Below, one piece after another: positions 1-6,153 of a DNA stretch of 37,617 nucleotides (position 1 is its first letter; the number at the start of each line of letters is the position of its first letter). The stretch is taken from the IMG/VR virus record IMGVR_UViG_3300007734_000654, positions 1 through 37,617 of that record. One strand, 5' to 3'. The notes beneath the pieces are model-generated. The model made no database searches. It was not told where the DNA came from and saw nothing but the letters and a program-made list of their open reading frames with translations. Made by a program: the position numbers and the translations under genes. The DNA comes from a virus.

Positions 1-99
1 AATACGAACGCAATTAACCAAATAACTTTCACCGTAGACGGCGGCTCAAACTTCGTCCAATACTCGACCGCATCCCTTTACGGCATCCTCAAAGCATAG
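1..99 (+). CDS. 3' end of the third tail adhesin (copy of the gene at 37083-37589)
   Basis: This partial reading frame encodes the last 32 residues of the adhesin whose full copy is at 37083-37589, including the NFVQYS...LYGI ending shared with its two upstream paralogues. It exists only because the contig ends overlap. It should be counted once in the genome. Confidence 0.9.
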   Translation, partial: NTNAINQITFTVDGGSNFVQYSTASLYGILKA

Positions 100-127
100 G
101 AGAAACAATGGAAACCCGAATCGAAAT
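1..127. repeat. Terminal near-identical repeat (circular contig overlap)
   Basis: Bases 1-127 match 37491-37617 at 125 of 127 positions. The only differences are two adjacent bases (CA at 106-107, AC at 37596-37597) just before a start codon. The repeat runs through the end of the last tail gene and the start of the next. The simplest reading is the overlap of a circularised assembly; 127 is also a common largest k-mer in short-read assemblers. A biological terminal repeat cannot be excluded from sequence alone. Confidence 0.9.
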
Positions 128-329
128 CAACTGCACCACCGGAGAAGTAACCGAGATCCCACTCACTCAAGCCGAACTCGATCAACGCGAAACCGACCGG
201 ATCGCCTACGAAATGGAACAAGCCAACAAGGAAGTAGAACAGGCAGCAAAAGCCGATGCAAAAGCCAGCGCGAAAACTAAACTTGCGGTGCTTGGTTTAA
301 CTGAAGAAGAAATCCAAGCAATTATTTAG
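108..329 (+). CDS. Small tail-fibre-associated protein, unknown function
   Basis: A 73-residue protein. It has an N-terminal beta-like stretch (RIEINCTTGEVTEIPLT), a long charged Ala/Glu/Lys helix and a C-terminal LGLTEEEIQAII tail. Small proteins with this layout often follow tail fibre or adhesin genes in siphoviruses and may be fibre chaperones, but no function is established to my knowledge. The start follows AGGAGAAAC. It sits between the adhesins and the minor tail protein, and its codons end in C much more often than those of the next gene, as in the adhesin upstream. A second, truncated copy begins at 37598. Confidence 0.7.
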   Translation: METRIEINCTTGEVTEIPLTQAELDQRETDRIAYEMEQANKEVEQAAKADAKASAKTKLAVLGLTEEEIQAII

Positions 330-347
330 TAAAGAAGGAGGTCAGTA

Positions 348-1436
348 ATGACTACCACTTACCGTTACCTGTTCGCTGACCTTCTCACTAACGCAATCAT
401 TGGTGAACTACCTCTTACGGGTGTTTCATTTACGCAACAGTTAAACAGCGCGGGAACTTTAAGTGGTCATTTACAATTAGCGGGTTTAGATTCGGAAGCG
501 TTTAATGTTGATACTTCAACTACGCCTGGGCGTAACGCTATTTATGTTGACCGTGACGGAACTCTTGTGTGGGGTGGAATAATATGGGGCAGAGAATATA
601 ACAGTTCTGACCAGACTTTATCTTTTACTGCGCGTGAGTTTGAATCATATTTAGAACATAGGCGTATTACTTCTACAACAGATTTTAATAACATTGACCA
701 GTTGGCTATTGTGCAATCACTTGTGAGTACTATGCAAGGTATTACGAATGGTGATATAGGTATTTTGATTGGTACTGAAACTTCTGGCGTGTTAGTTGAT
801 AGAACTTTTTATGGTTATGAGTTCAAAACAGTTTATTCAGCGTTACAAGATTTGTCGCGTTCTGATGATGGTTTTGATTTTAATATCAACTTATCATATT
901 CCGGTGGCACACCTATTAAAACTTTAGCATTATCGTATCCGCGTTCCGGTGTTATTTATTCTGCGTCTGACTCTGAAGCGTTAGTGTTTGAGTTTCCGTC
1001 AAGTAACATTGTTGAGTATGTGTATCCTGAAGATGGTTCTCTTGTTGCTAATACTGTTTATGCTTCTGGTGCTGGTAGTAATGAAGGCAAAATAAGTTCT
1101 ACGCAATCTAGTGCTACACAGTTAGCGGCAGGTTATCCAGTATTGGAAACACAGGTTTCTTATAGTGATATTACTGACCAAACTTTATTAACTAATTTAG
1201 CGTTAGGTCAATTAACTGCTGTATTAAATCCACCTGTTACTATGCGTATTGTTGTTCCACCTTTTCAAGAACCTTTATTCGGTACTTATGATATTGGTGA
1301 TGATGCGCGTATAAGGATTCTTGATGATAGATTTCCTACGCAGTTGGATACTACTTTCCGCATTGTCGCGTTTAGTGTTACGCCAGGTGAAGATGGTCCA
1401 GAGCGTGTAACTATTACTTTGACAGAGGAAACATAA
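348..1436 (+). CDS. Minor tail protein, Gp37-like / tail hub candidate
   Basis: A 362-residue protein behind a strong AAGGAGG site. The N-terminal region (YRYLFADLLTNAIIGELPL, then DRDGTLVWGGIIWGREY and a DQTLSFTAREFESYLEHRRI stretch) resembles siphovirus minor tail proteins of the ReqiPepy6 Gp37-like type, which belong to the tail tip or hub region. The C-terminal 70 residues (GTYDIGDDARIRILD...RIVAFSVTPGEDGPERVTITLTEE) look like the beta-rich end common in hub proteins. Its place after the distal tail protein and adhesins and before lysis fits. The family name is from memory of the motif pattern, so the structural role is surer than the exact family. It overlaps the next gene by one base. 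Confidence 0.7.
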   Translation: MTTTYRYLFADLLTNAIIGELPLTGVSFTQQLNSAGTLSGHLQLAGLDSEAFNVDTSTTPGRNAIYVDRDGTLVWGGIIWGREYNSSDQTLSFTAREFESYLEHRRITSTTDFNNIDQLAIVQSLVSTMQGITNGDIGILIGTETSGVLVDRTFYGYEFKTVYSALQDLSRSDDGFDFNINLSYSGGTPIKTLALSYPRSGVIYSASDSEALVFEFPSSNIVEYVYPEDGSLVANTVYASGAGSNEGKISSTQSSATQLAAGYPVLETQVSYSDITDQTLLTNLALGQLTAVLNPPVTMRIVVPPFQEPLFGTYDIGDDARIRILDDRFPTQLDTTFRIVAFSVTPGEDGPERVTITLTEET

Positions 1437-1651
1437 TGGGATTCATTAACTTGCCACCTAACCTGTTTGCTATTTTTTCTGACATTACGCAACGGTTAAA
1501 TAAGTTAGAAACAGCGACACGGTTCACTTTACCTAATGTGACTACTGACCCCACTAATCCGCGTAAAGGTGATATGTGGTTGAACACTACGAGTAATCTT
1601 GCTAAAGTTGTAGATGCTAACGGTACGACTAGAGTTCTGACTTGGACATAA
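1436..1651 (+). CDS. Small putative virion protein
   Basis: A 71-residue protein that starts inside the stop codon of the minor tail gene (TAATG). It has an N-terminal predicted helix (LFAIFSDITQRLNKLETA), then a Pro-rich NVTTDPTNPRKGDMWLNTTSNLAKVVDANG stretch. The KGDMWLNTTSN pattern resembles the short beta-hairpin segments found in phage fibre and tail-tip proteins. The helix could trimerise. A minor structural role is inferred from position. The fold pattern is all that can be seen. Confidence 0.6.
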   Translation: MGFINLPPNLFAIFSDITQRLNKLETATRFTLPNVTTDPTNPRKGDMWLNTTSNLAKVVDANGTTRVLTWT

Positions 1652-1652
1652 T

Positions 1653-1859
1653 ATGACTGCTACTGAATGGGCTGGTATCGCTGTTGCGGTAACAACCATT
1701 GTGAGCAGTTTTGTTATTTCAGTTCGTTGGTTAGTGAAACATTATTTGTCAGAGTTGAAGCCTGACGGTAATGGTGGACATAATTTAGAGGGAAAAGTTG
1801 TAAGATTAGAAAAAAGAGTTGACGACATTTATCAGATTCTATTGGGAGGAAAACAATGA
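1653..1859 (+). CDS. Holin-like single-span membrane protein
   Basis: A 68-residue protein with one clear membrane segment at residues 5-28 (WAGIAVAVTTIVSSFVISVRWLV). A charged, glycine-containing linker follows, then a C-terminal amphipathic helix (KVVRLEKRVDDIYQILL) that could form a coiled coil. Small proteins of this design sit beside endolysins in many actinophages and are thought to act as holins or holin regulators. The coding end overlaps the endolysin start by 4 bases (ATGA), so the two are probably translated together. A second membrane protein at 2329 is the other holin candidate. Confidence 0.65.
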   Translation: MTATEWAGIAVAVTTIVSSFVISVRWLVKHYLSELKPDGNGGHNLEGKVVRLEKRVDDIYQILLGGKQ

Positions 1860-2311
1860 CAAGCGTTACAGATATTGCTAAATCACAGTTAGGTTTCAAA
1901 GAAGGTCCAGACAATCAAACTATGTACGGAAAATGGTATGGGTTAGACAATAATCCGTGGTGTGCCATGTTCGTGAGTTGGTGTTACGCGGAGGCGGGAT
2001 TGTCTGCAAAAGTTGCCGCGTCTGGTAAGAAGGGTTTTGCTTCGTGTGATGCTGGCTTGAAATGGTTTGCTAAAAATAATAAACTTGTTCCTATTGGAAA
2101 TGCTCAACCAGGTGACATTGTATTTTTTCAATTTGATGATGATGCCGAACCAGATCATGTAGGTATTGTTAAAGGAAACAACAGCACTTTGAAATATATG
2201 TATTGTTACGAAGGCAACACCTCTGATGGCAAAGGCAGTCAGAGTAACGGTGATGGCGTTTATCTCAAAAAGCGTAACTATTCATCGGTGATGGCGGTTG
2301 CCAGACCGTAA
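1856..2311 (+). CDS. CHAP-domain endolysin
   Basis: A 151-residue protein made of a single CHAP (cysteine, histidine-dependent amidohydrolase/peptidase) domain that cuts peptidoglycan. The catalytic Cys is C36 in NPWCAMFVSW and the His is H101 in PDHVGIV. The third polar residue is probably E119 or N121 in CYEGNTS. The QPGDIVFF strand before the His is typical. There is no signal peptide and no recognisable separate cell-wall-binding domain, so export should depend on a holin, consistent with membrane proteins on both sides. Whether it is an amidase or endopeptidase cannot be told from sequence. The start has a GGGAGGAAAACA leader. Confidence 0.92.
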   Translation: MTSVTDIAKSQLGFKEGPDNQTMYGKWYGLDNNPWCAMFVSWCYAEAGLSAKVAASGKKGFASCDAGLKWFAKNNKLVPIGNAQPGDIVFFQFDDDAEPDHVGIVKGNNSTLKYMYCYEGNTSDGKGSQSNGDGVYLKKRNYSSVMAVARP

Positions 2312-2328
2312 CAAATAAAGGAGAAAAA

Positions 2329-2577
2329 ATGAGTGCGCAAGTTGGTTCCATTCTGAAGTCTTATATTAGAGGATTTGTTACTGCGATTGTTCCTTTGATT
2401 ATGGCGGGAATTACAGACTGGAAGGCGATTGCTTTTGCTGGAGCAGCAGCGGTTATCCCACCGGCTTTGCGTGCGATAGACAAGAATGATCCTATGTTTG
2501 GTTTGATTGCGCACGCTTTGGAAAGTAAGGCTATTCAGGTGACTCCAGAGTTGCCTGTTACAGAAAAAACTCAATAA
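2329..2577 (+). CDS. Putative holin, two-span membrane protein
   Basis: An 82-residue protein with two hydrophobic stretches. One is at residues 10-28 (YIRGFVTAIVPLIMAGITDW) and the other at about 31-46 (AIAFAGAAAVIPPALRAI). A polar C-terminal tail follows. This size and topology, directly after the endolysin, fit a small holin. An AAAGGAG site precedes the ATG. It ends just before a perfect 11-bp hairpin that could close the lysis operon. It could instead act with, or oppose, the single-span protein at 1653. Confidence 0.7.
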   Translation: MSAQVGSILKSYIRGFVTAIVPLIMAGITDWKAIAFAGAAAVIPPALRAIDKNDPMFGLIAHALESKAIQVTPELPVTEKTQ

Positions 2578-2579
2578 CG

Positions 2580-2626
2580 CTTTACCTGGGTACGGCAAAA
2601 GGGGAAGTTGCTTTGCCCAGGTAAAG
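2580..2626 (+). terminator. Perfect 11-bp hairpin after the lysis genes
   Basis: CTTTACCTGGG at 2580-2590 is the exact reverse complement of 2616-2626. The loop holds a second pairing option (GGCAAA with TTTGCC). No T-run follows, so it is either a hairpin terminator of the kind common in actinobacteria or an RNA-stabilising end. It lies between the holin candidate and the HTH gene. Confidence 0.6.
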
Positions 2627-2677
2627 GTAAATTCAATTATGTGATGTACCATTATGAGTACGATAATTGGAGGCGTT

Positions 2678-2908
2678 ATGGCGTTAGATGAAAGTTTAAC
2701 AAAATATGTCAAATCAACCGTTGGGTTATGTCCTTTTGCAAACTCAATAAAAAACATAAACAAAGATGATTTGAAAGCGTTAAACAAAGCATTTGATGAT
2801 GGTGTTTCTACATTAGCAATTGTTTATGCTTTGCGTGATGAAGGTTTCAAAGTTTCTAAAGATACTCTTAGCGCGCATAGAAAAAAGGCGTGTCGATGCA
2901 AACAATAG
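2678..2908 (+). CDS. Small helix-turn-helix protein
   Basis: A 76-residue protein if the ATG at 2678 is used, which has a TTGGAGG site just upstream. An earlier in-frame ATG at 2654 has no such site. The core (DDLKALNKAFDDGVSTLAIVYALRDEGFKVSKDTLSAHRKKACRCKQ) looks like a helix-turn-helix in which the second half (GFKVSKDTLSAHR) is the recognition helix. It ends in a Cys pair. Proteins with this ending (HRxxxCxC) are common in actinophages, often near a metallophosphoesterase as here. The target is unknown; it may regulate late genes or act with its neighbour. Confidence 0.65.
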   Translation: MALDESLTKYVKSTVGLCPFANSIKNINKDDLKALNKAFDDGVSTLAIVYALRDEGFKVSKDTLSAHRKKACRCKQ

Positions 2909-2917
2909 AAATTATTT

Positions 2918-3952
2918 ATGAGTCTTGAACAGAGACTTAACGACCTGCCGGAAGGTATTGACTCTTCTGATGTAGTTGAATTGCGTAGAGCGTTAATGAA
3001 TACGCAAAAAAGATTATTAGTAGCAAAACATAAAATAAGTGAATTGGTAGAGGCTACGCATAATGCTTCCTATGAAGCAACGCTGTCTGCTGGACCAATA
3101 ACTAATGTAAAAGAAAAACAGTTCCCTAAGAGTAGTAAAAAGACTGAGGTTGCTTTATGGCATTTGACGGATTGGCAGGGTGCTAAAAAAACTACTTCGT
3201 ATGATTCTAATGTAATGCGTACGCGGGTAATGAACTTTGTTGAAAAAGCGGTAACAATTACTGATATTCAGAGAGCCGACCACCCAGTCAATAATGTAAC
3301 TATTATGTTTGGTGGGGATATGGTGGAAGGTTTGTTTAACTTTCCTGGTCAGGCGTTTGAAATAGATTCCACTCTTTTTGAACAATATGTAAATGTTTCC
3401 AGGTTATGTGTAGATGTTGTTCGGTATGCGCTTGCGAACTATAAGAGTGTGACGGTTGTTCCTGAGTGGGGTAATCATGGCAGGATTGGTAGTAAGCGCG
3501 ATAATGTTCCGCGTTCGGATAACTTCGACCGTATGTGTTATGAATTGGCGCGGCAACTTCTTGCGGGTGAGAAACGATTAACTTGGCAGGAATGTCCTGA
3601 CGATATTCAAAGAGTACAAATTGGAAACTATAAGGCTTTGTTGATTCACGGTGATGAAGTAGGGCGAAATGGTTTTGCTTCACCAGGGGCAATAGTTCAG
3701 CACGCTAATCGTTGGCGTTCCGGTGCGTATCCCTGGGATTTTCGTGATGTGTATATCGGTCACTACCACACTCACGCGGAGTGGGCTATGGCGAACGGTC
3801 AGGGTTCTGTGTATCAGACTGGTTCTACTGAATCCGATAATCGTTATGCGGGTGTAATGTTGGCGGCAAGTGCTACGCCTTCGCAACGACTACATTTTGT
3901 TGACCCAGACAAGGGTCGTGTGACTGCTTCCTATAAAGTGTGGTTGGACTAA
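2918..3952 (+). CDS. Calcineurin-like metallophosphoesterase
   Basis: A 344-residue protein with a coiled-coil-like N-terminus (residues 1-60) and a full set of metallophosphoesterase motifs: H82/D85 in WHLTDWQ, D134 in GGDMVEG, N186-H187 in WGNHG, H244 in LIHGDE, and H282/H284 in GHYHTH. These residues bind two metal ions. The family includes DNA nucleases of the Mre11/SbcD type and phosphodiesterases. Phage versions are often labelled Mre11-like, but nuclease activity cannot be read from sequence. The start has no obvious ribosome site. Its stop codon overlaps that of the minus-strand gene in a tail-to-tail arrangement. Confidence 0.9.
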   Translation: MSLEQRLNDLPEGIDSSDVVELRRALMNTQKRLLVAKHKISELVEATHNASYEATLSAGPITNVKEKQFPKSSKKTEVALWHLTDWQGAKKTTSYDSNVMRTRVMNFVEKAVTITDIQRADHPVNNVTIMFGGDMVEGLFNFPGQAFEIDSTLFEQYVNVSRLCVDVVRYALANYKSVTVVPEWGNHGRIGSKRDNVPRSDNFDRMCYELARQLLAGEKRLTWQECPDDIQRVQIGNYKALLIHGDEVGRNGFASPGAIVQHANRWRSGAYPWDFRDVYIGHYHTHAEWAMANGQGSVYQTGSTESDNRYAGVMLAASATPSQRLHFVDPDKGRVTASYKVWLD

Positions 3953-4158
3953 CCTTCTTCTTCTTCTGTTTCAAGATAGTCTGTAACTAATGTCATTACG
4001 GTTATGTCAATGTCATTTTCTTTTGCGACAGTTACACCGTCTTTAAATAGTTTAAGTGTGCGTGCGCATAGGTCATCTAATCCATCAGGATAGGTAAGTT
4101 CTGTTTGCGTATTAACAGAAAGACCACCAAGCCGTATTTCTATTGAGGAATATGCCAT
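3949..4158 (-). CDS. Lone minus-strand small acidic protein, unknown
   Basis: A 69-residue acidic protein and the only convincing minus-strand gene. The sequence looks like a folded protein: a beta-like start (YSSIEIRLGGLSVNTQTEL), then helices (LDDLCARTLKLFKDGVTVAKEN, ITVMTLVTDYLETEEEE). There is no ribosome site, but TACAAT lies 5 bases before the ATG, which would place transcription start at the ATG itself, a leaderless gene as is common in actinobacteria. It faces the metallophosphoesterase and its promoter faces the iteron cluster. An early regulator or host-takeover protein is possible. I do not recognise the family. Confidence 0.6.
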   Translation of the reverse strand: MAYSSIEIRLGGLSVNTQTELTYPDGLDDLCARTLKLFKDGVTVAKENDIDITVMTLVTDYLETEEEEG

Positions 4159-4163
4159 GGTTC

Positions 4164-4169
4164 ATTGTA
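4164..4169 (-). promoter_or_regulatory. Candidate leaderless -10 element for the minus-strand gene
   Basis: On the minus strand this reads TACAAT, ending 5 bases before the ATG at 4158. That spacing puts the expected first transcribed base at or near the start codon. Only a weak -35 (TTCTTA-like) can be seen upstream, so this rests on the -10 match and the absence of a ribosome site. Confidence 0.4.
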
Positions 4170-4207
4170 AATGATTAACAGTTTATTAAGAACGCTCTAG
4201 GGCGTGT

Positions 4208-4347
4208 CGTTTTTAGGCTGTCCTAGCCTGTCTTTTGCCTGCCCCTGGTCTGGACTACCCTGGCTCGTTTTAGGCTGTCCTAGCCTGTCCTAGCCTGGTC
4301 TAGCCAGCCAATTTCAGCCTAATCGAGCCTAAATCAGCCTAAAAAAC
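4208..4347. repeat. AGCCT iteron-like repeat cluster, candidate origin or regulatory site
   Basis: A 22-bp stretch containing TAGGCTGTCCTAGCCTGTC occurs perfectly at 4211-4232 and 4268-4289. TCCTAGCCTG occurs at 4221, 4278 and 4288. AGCCTAA then recurs at 4316, 4326 and 4336, a 10-bp spacing that keeps all copies on one face of the helix. AGGCT and AGCCT are inverted copies of each other, so each long repeat is also a dyad. The two ends (TTTTTAGGCTG near 4210, CAGCCTAAAAAA at 4335) form a long-range inverted repeat. This is what a replication initiator or repressor binding array looks like, though a terminator role is possible. Confidence 0.6.
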
Positions 4348-4826
4348 TTCCAAAATGGGCTGTACAAGTGTTACAGCACCCGTTAGGATTTACTTAGTAC
4401 CAAGAATCCTCCCGCAAGGAAGGTCGTTCGAATAAGTTTCTTGGGAAACCGCACCACTTGACAACTACACAGAGCGGGTTGGTAAATCAAATCAAACCGG
4501 CAGTTTTCAAAACTTTTCTAAGTGAGGCGGAATCGTTCGTCACTTAGACCGAATCGGATAAATAAGTTGAGAAACCAAACTACCGGCAAGGTTGGCAGGC
4601 AAAATAAACCGCACGTATCACCACAGGTGATTAACCAGAGAAACGCGATGACATTAACTTAACCAGAGTTAAAAGAGCGAGTGACATTTCAAGGCCAGCG
4701 TCAACGGGAATAAAAGCCTAAGCCAGATTGAAGTTGCCCGATGAAAAACAAACGGATTACAAAAACATTTAAGACGAAACCATTACAGATTCCTTTTGTA
4801 ATGGTCGTGGAGGTTCGCATCTTCAC
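4348..4826 (+). ncRNA. Candidate large structured noncoding RNA (or structured leader)
   Basis: About 480 bases with no credible gene but many short perfect helices on the + strand: 4359-4364/4372-4377, 4400-4406/4438-4444, 4518-4525/4540-4547 (8 bp), 4617-4622/4626-4631, 4654-4659/4667-4672, and 4780-4787/4797-4804 (8 bp). AACCAGAG occurs at 4633 and 4661. Purine-rich linkers (GAAAC, GAAAA) between helices are typical of structured RNA. Size, phage context and lack of coding recall large phage RNAs such as GOLLD, which are known from lake metagenomes, but I cannot match a consensus. TTGACA at 4458 is a possible -35 with only a poor -10. It could instead be part of the origin. Confidence 0.45.
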
Positions 4827-4868
4827 CTGATGAGTCAGCGACAACTACTAACAAGGGATAAACAAATG
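4827..4868 (+). promoter_or_regulatory. Repeated translation leader, copy 1 (hairpin + AAGGGATAA)
   Basis: A short CTGA/TCAG hairpin is followed by AACTACTAACAAGGGATAA, then CAAATG. The AAGGGA serves as the ribosome site and fixes the start at 4866. The same module occurs before 5457 with a stronger hairpin and, without the hairpin, before 5050. Confidence 0.6.
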
Positions 4869-5045
4869 AGTCCAGAAGATTACCGAACAAAAATTATTTA
4901 TTGGGAAAAAACATTGAGTGATTTAGGAGCAACTAAAAATTGGTTTTGGCTAGATAACATGAAAAAAATGTACGGTGCTGAAGGTTGGATTGACCAATAC
5001 GCGATGCAACTTGCTACCGCGTCTAAAACTACTAACAAGGGATAA
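4866..5045 (+). CDS. Small early protein, unknown
   Basis: A 59-residue protein read from the ATG at 4866, chosen over the upstream in-frame ATG at 4830 because the AAGGGATAA leader shared with the next two genes sits just before it. It is rich in Trp and Tyr (YWEKTL, NWFWLDNMKKMYGAEGWIDQYAMQL) and probably all-helical. First gene of the rightward early operon; such genes in phages often encode host-takeover factors. I recognise no family. Confidence 0.6.
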   Translation: MSPEDYRTKIIYWEKTLSDLGATKNWFWLDNMKKMYGAEGWIDQYAMQLATASKTTNKG

Positions 5046-5052
5046 GCAAATG
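5027..5052 (+). promoter_or_regulatory. Repeated translation leader, copy 2
   Basis: AACTACTAACAAGGGATAAGCAAATG, here written in two parts as AACTACTAACAAGG and GATAAGCAAATG, lies partly inside the end of the upstream gene. It repeats the leader of the 4866 gene almost base for base, without the hairpin, and sets the start of the next gene at 5050. Confidence 0.6.
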
Positions 5053-5361
5053 GGACTTAACTACAAAGACTTCGCATGGGGAGAAAGAATTACTTCCGAC
5101 GAAGATTCGGTTGACCGATTTATGCACGAAGGTTTAGTAATCCCACACGCGCCATCAGTTGGCGATATATGGCACGCCGCAGAATGGTTAGCGACTTATG
5201 GTTCTGAAACAGCAGAGGAATCAGAAGGTTTGGCGAATGTGATTGCCTTCTTAATCTTAACTGCTGAATCAAAAGAAAAGCGCACCGCAACAAATACAGC
5301 GAAACGCAATTACGCTAAAGAGCATGGTTTGAAAGTTTCTCAAGTTCGCATCAAGAAATAA
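5050..5361 (+). CDS. Early protein, unknown
   Basis: A 103-residue protein. A frame open from 4975 exists, but the repeated AAGGGATAA leader and the loss of protein-like sequence upstream favour 5050. The body is mixed acidic helices (DEDSVDRFMHEGLVIPHAPSVGDIWHAAEWLA, ESEGLANVIAFLILTAES). The C-terminus is strongly basic (KEKRTATNTAKRNYAKEHGLKVSQVRIKK), which could bind nucleic acid. Family not recognised. Its stop overlaps a possible 16-codon leader ORF. Confidence 0.65.
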   Translation: MGLNYKDFAWGERITSDEDSVDRFMHEGLVIPHAPSVGDIWHAAEWLATYGSETAEESEGLANVIAFLILTAESKEKRTATNTAKRNYAKEHGLKVSQVRIKK

Positions 5362-5456
5362 TGGCGAAACATTTGGTACTGCTTCCCTTTACCAAATGTC
5401 TTACGGTGTAACCGTAACTGATGAGCCATCAGTAACTACTCACAAGGGATAAGCAA
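5361..5456 (+). promoter_or_regulatory. Three-hairpin leader with a possible 16-residue leader peptide
   Basis: Three consecutive perfect hairpins: 5369-5378/5390-5399 (10 bp), 5401-5406/5411-5416 (6 bp), and 5418-5423/5427-5432 (CTGATG/CATCAG). An ATG overlapping the previous stop opens MAKHLVLLPFTKCLTV, ending at 5411 inside the second hairpin. The third hairpin belongs to the repeated translation leader that ends at the 5457 ATG. This is the shape of a translation-coupled attenuator, but the leader ORF may be chance. Confidence 0.45.
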
Positions 5457-5741
5457 ATGACGCTCAACGAACTGATAGAAGAATTGCAAGACATTCTTGA
5501 AGAAAATGAATCACTTGGTGAAACGGAAGTGAATGTTGCTTTTCAACAAAATTATCCGCTAGCAGGATTTGTTGCAAATGTAACTATTGTTAATACTGAT
5601 GCTGATGATGATTGCGAACACGACACAAATGCTGAATGTCGTATTATGGATTGTGCAGGAGATGTTCCGCAAGTGTGGATTGCTATTACTGATAACAATG
5701 TTGCGCCTTATGCTCCTCGTGCTGCTTGGAGGAACAACTAA
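5457..5741 (+). CDS. Conserved small phage protein, unknown function
   Basis: A 94-residue acidic protein. The N-terminal LNELIEELQDILEENESLGETEVNVAFQQNYPLAG pattern recurs in small early proteins of many actinophages and cyanophages and is followed by a beta-rich part (VNVTIV, VWIAITDNN). A stretch of Asp, Cys and His residues (DADDDCEHDTNAECRIMDC) may bind metal. No function is known to me. The start is fixed by the third copy of the AAGGGATAA leader. TAATG overlap couples it to the next gene. Confidence 0.7.
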   Translation: MTLNELIEELQDILEENESLGETEVNVAFQQNYPLAGFVANVTIVNTDADDDCEHDTNAECRIMDCAGDVPQVWIAITDNNVAPYAPRAAWRNN

Positions 5742-5947
5742 TGAAACACAATCTAGTAAGCGCGTGTATCAAAGCAAGTGATATTCAACCTGGTGACTAT
5801 TTAGACATCACGGGTAAAACAAAAGTTCATGCCGTTAGAATGATAGGTCAATACTTTACGGTCGCACACAAAACTCGTGGCGCTCGTTCTGGAAACATCA
5901 CGGAGTTCCAGCCAGGTCATATCGTTAGAGTGTGGAGGAAAAACTAA
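5741..5947 (+). CDS. Small beta-rich protein, unknown
   Basis: A 68-residue protein starting at the ATG at 5741, which overlaps the previous stop and has TTGGAGG upstream. The sequence alternates short beta strands and turns (IKASDIQPGDYLDITGKTKVHAVRMIGQYFTVAHKT...FQPGHIVRVWRKN), resembling a small barrel or KOW/Hint-like fold. The IQPGDYLDI and FQPGHIVRV segments look like an internal repeat. Such barrels often bind nucleic acid or protein, but no function can be assigned. Confidence 0.65.
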   Translation: MKHNLVSACIKASDIQPGDYLDITGKTKVHAVRMIGQYFTVAHKTRGARSGNITEFQPGHIVRVWRKN

Positions 5948-6153
5948 TGGCTACCAAATTAAATAGTTCAAACAAAATCATATTTACTTGTGATCGTTGT
6001 AAAAACACAGTTGAGTTTTTTCACGGTATGACAACTTACAGAATGGTTTATGAACAAGACCACCAGCGCATTATCAACAAAGATGATGTTCGTAGTTTTT
6101 GTTCTCAACTTTGTGCGCGTGAAGTTTATCTAACTGAAAGGAAGGCAAACTAA
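5947..6153 (+). CDS. Small zinc-finger-like protein
   Basis: A 68-residue protein with two Cys pairs, [12 protein letters not shown] near the N-terminus and [13 protein letters not shown] near the C-terminus. They are separated by about 35 residues that include His. This spacing fits one treble-clef-like zinc site. It starts in a TAATG overlap with a GGAGGAAAAA leader. Similar layouts recur in three other small proteins of this operon (7063, 7253, 7401). Function unknown; a role in binding host transcription or translation proteins is only a guess. Confidence 0.7.
   Translation: MATKLNSSNKIIFTCDRCKNTVEFFHGMTTYRMVYEQDHQRIINKDDVRSFCSQLCAREVYLTERKAN

Noticed and set aside
2278-2787. Minus-strand open frame of 169 codons across the holin and HTH genes
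   Set aside because: It is antisense to two well-supported genes and to the perfect hairpin, and its translation does not look like a folded protein.
4381-4440. Possible tRNA in the structured region (a GTTCGAAT stretch)
   Set aside because: No matching acceptor stem, anticodon arm or D-arm spacing can be drawn. No convincing tRNA was seen in the window.
4827-4845. CTGATGAG resembling a hammerhead ribozyme core
   Set aside because: The required GAAA after stem II and the third stem with a cleavage site are missing. The segment fits better as part of a repeated translation leader.
4975-5049. ATG at 4975 as the start of the 103-residue gene
   Set aside because: This region codes for the previous protein in another frame. 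The repeated AAGGGATAA leader fixes the start at 5050.
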